DNA of 8,246 nt, taken from positions 1 to 8,246 of the forward strand of contig JAVCCD010000012.1 of assembly GCA_030765665.1 (NCBI GenBank), read 5' to 3'. Each line of letters begins with the position of its first letter. The stretch's first letter is position 1. The position numbers were made by a program, and so were the translations under genes. Under the pieces are notes generated by a model. The model was not told the origin of the DNA. It was given only the letters and a program-made list of their open reading frames with translations, and made no database searches. Positions 6,808 through 8,246 of the stretch are shown here, piece by piece. This DNA is from Candidatus Tenebribacter mawsonii. GTDB lineage: Bacteria > Cloacimonadota > Cloacimonadia > Cloacimonadales > TCS61.

Positions 6808-8246
6808 CCTTTCAGCAGAGTGGAGCAATGATCCATCAATTAACAATGCTATCTGTAGCTTAACCGGAGAGCAAGCAATTCCAAAAGTTGTCACCAGCTC
6901 AACTGGTGATACTTATATCGGATGGTTTTCTAATGATTCAGGTAATTATAATCTAAGATTGCAAAGATTAGACCAATTTGGAAATGAGTATTGGGCAACA
7001 GATGGAATTGTTATTAGTGATAATCCTGCTATGACCTGGTTAACTGATTGGGATATGACAGTTGACGGTAATAACTATGCAATTCTCACATTCCAAGACA
7101 TCAGAAATGGTGGAAATAATAACATTTACGTTTATAAAGTAGCGCCTGATGGTTCGTTTTTCTGGGGAGAAGATGGAATTGAGCTTTCAAATTCTGCTGC
7201 TTTTGATGTAGCACCAAAAGTTTGTGTAACGTCAGAAAGTGGTACTGTAATCACCTGGCAGTCAGATGATGCGATCATTATGCAGAGAATTGCAAATAAT
7301 GGAACACCAGTTTGGGGTCCTACTGGAATAACGCTGAGTTGTGCTGATACTTACTCATGGCCACAACCTTTTGCTGTTGAGAATGACCACATTTTATTAA
7401 AGTTTTTCCATGATTCTGGTCCTGCCTGGGCACCAACTCGACATTGTTATATTCAGAAATTTGATAATGATGGTAATGCAGCTTGGGCAACAGATACAAT
7501 CGTTTCCAATGCAGGTGGAATAACAGCTTGGACACAGGTTTTCAATATTATCTCTGATGGAGACAACGGATGTTTTATTTCCTGGCACGATAGTCGAGGT
7601 GGTGGTACAATTTCTTATCCGTTTGTACAGCATGTGAACTCGGATGGAACTGTTGCCTATATTGATAATGGTGTACAACTATCTACTGAAACAAATCGTC
7701 AAAATTTCTATCCTGAATCTGTATATGATTCTGTAAATGATGAATTAACAACTTATTGGTCACAAACAGATGGTAATCAAAACAACCATGGAATCACCGG
7801 GCAAAAACTCGACACTAATGGAAACTTGTTATGGGGAGCAAACGGTAACAATATAATCGCGATCTCAGCTCTTTATGTTATACCATTTGCTGTACGTAAG
7901 ACAAATGACGATACTATAGTTTTTTATGAAGAAGGAGTTACAGGTACAGATTCTTATACGAAAGTTATGCGTCTTGATACTGATGGCAACTTTGTATGGA
8001 CAGGTGATTCTGTAACAATGTGTTCAGTCCCTTCCAGCAAAATTCATAGTGTAGCAAGTCAGTTTAATAATAATCAGATTATTGCGAGCTGGGAAGATGA
8101 GAGAGCTGGAGCAAAAGATATTTATGCTCAAAATATCAACTTAGATGGCACTCTTGGTGCTCCAACAGCTAACGGAACGATAGAAGGATCAGTAGTTATA
8201 AGCGGTGGAGCGGGATTTGTGGAAGATGTTGAGATAACAGCTGGAA
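6758..8246 (+). CDS. Secreted eight-repeat beta-propeller-like protein, N-terminal part (3' end off window)
   Basis: The frame is open from ATG at 6758 to the window edge, 496 codons, so the protein is longer than seen here. Residues 1-20 are a signal peptide (MKKCFVISLLFMLLTISLSA, likely cut before EW). Residues about 40-470 hold eight degenerate repeats of 50-58 residues. Each has a strand ending in W or F, an Asp-rich turn, an IYxQ-like strand, DxxGN and then a Trp. The recurring Trp residues are at 79, 136, 186, 243, 359 and 414. Repeat 5 (near 303) and repeat 8 (near 468) lack the Trp. The pattern suggests a beta-propeller, probably outside the cell. From 473 a GTIEGSVVISGG motif begins a carboxypeptidase-regulatory-like Ig domain, which continues off window. 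In related proteins a sorting tail would follow, but it is not seen here. No catalytic motif is visible, so adhesion, scaffolding or ligand binding is only a guess. Cys4 lies in the n-region, so this is not a lipoprotein signal. Confidence 0.85.
   Translation, partial: MKKCFVISLLFMLLTISLSAEWSNDPSINNAICSLTGEQAIPKVVTSSTGDTYIGWFSNDSGNYNLRLQRLDQFGNEYWATDGIVISDNPAMTWLTDWDMTVDGNNYAILTFQDIRNGGNNNIYVYKVAPDGSFFWGEDGIELSNSAAFDVAPKVCVTSESGTVITWQSDDAIIMQRIANNGTPVWGPTGITLSCADTYSWPQPFAVENDHILLKFFHDSGPAWAPTRHCYIQKFDNDGNAAWATDTIVSNAGGITAWTQVFNIISDGDNGCFISWHDSRGGGTISYPFVQHVNSDGTVAYIDNGVQLSTETNRQNFYPESVYDSVNDELTTYWSQTDGNQNNHGITGQKLDTNGNLLWGANGNNIIAISALYVIPFAVRKTNDDTIVFYEEGVTGTDSYTKVMRLDTDGNFVWTGDSVTMCSVPSSKIHSVASQFNNNQIIASWEDERAGAKDIYAQNINLDGTLGAPTANGTIEGSVVISGGAGFVEDVEITAG

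Noticed and set aside
6758..6817. Lipoprotein signal because of the cysteine at residue 4.
   Set aside because: The cysteine lies before the hydrophobic core rather than after it, and a normal signal peptidase I site (SLSA/EW) follows the core.
7320..7678. Two overlapping minus-strand open frames inside the propeller gene.
   Set aside because: They are antisense shadows of a strongly supported plus-strand frame with a signal peptide and repeats.

Overview
The window comes from an AT-rich bacterial genome and carries three protein genes. Two encode exported, beta-propeller-rich proteins and both run off the window edges. The third, between them, is a complete cation-pumping P-type ATPase. The first exported protein ends in a C-terminal FlgD-Ig/Por-type (T9SS type A-like) sorting domain, with the signature NYPNPFNPLTNISF followed by an IYFYKL-like strand. 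This tail, the low GC and the style of both exported proteins suggest a Fibrobacterota-Chlorobi-Bacteroidota relative. Candidatus Cloacimonadota is my best guess, but this is inference; no taxonomic marker gene is present.

Layout. (1) Positions 1-3576, minus strand: a gingipain-like C25 cysteine peptidase. It has a signal peptide, a propeptide, a catalytic domain with intact His/Cys, an Ig-like region, eight FG-GAP/VCBS-like blades and the sorting domain. Only the last few residues and the stop are missing. (2) Positions 3577-3816: a 240-base intergenic region holding the peptidase's Shine-Dalgarno and a weak promoter candidate. On the opposite strand it holds a 79-base degenerate tRNA with a tRNA-Pro-like backbone, whose T-arm overlaps a set of mutually exclusive GC-rich hairpins. 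(3) Positions 3817-6597, minus strand: a 926-residue P2-type cation ATPase with all catalytic motifs but unusual ion-site residues. (4) Positions 6598-6757: a divergent promoter region with a 17-base palindrome, a good -10 for the ATPase, a TTGACA for the rightward gene and two copies of an AAAGGAGAGA ribosome-binding-type sequence. (5) Positions 6758-8246, plus strand: the N-terminal 496 residues of a secreted eight-repeat propeller-like protein, entering a carboxypeptidase-regulatory-like domain at the edge.

The genes do not form an obvious pathway. The peptidase and the propeller protein are probably surface or secreted products, and the ATPase is a housekeeping-type inner-membrane pump. 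The ATPase and the rightward gene are divergently transcribed and could share regulatory DNA. No mobile element, CRISPR array, rRNA or clearly functional tRNA was found. The most unusual items are the tRNA-Pro-like relic with a CUG anticodon, the altered ion-binding site of the ATPase and the very regular eight-blade propeller of the peptidase.
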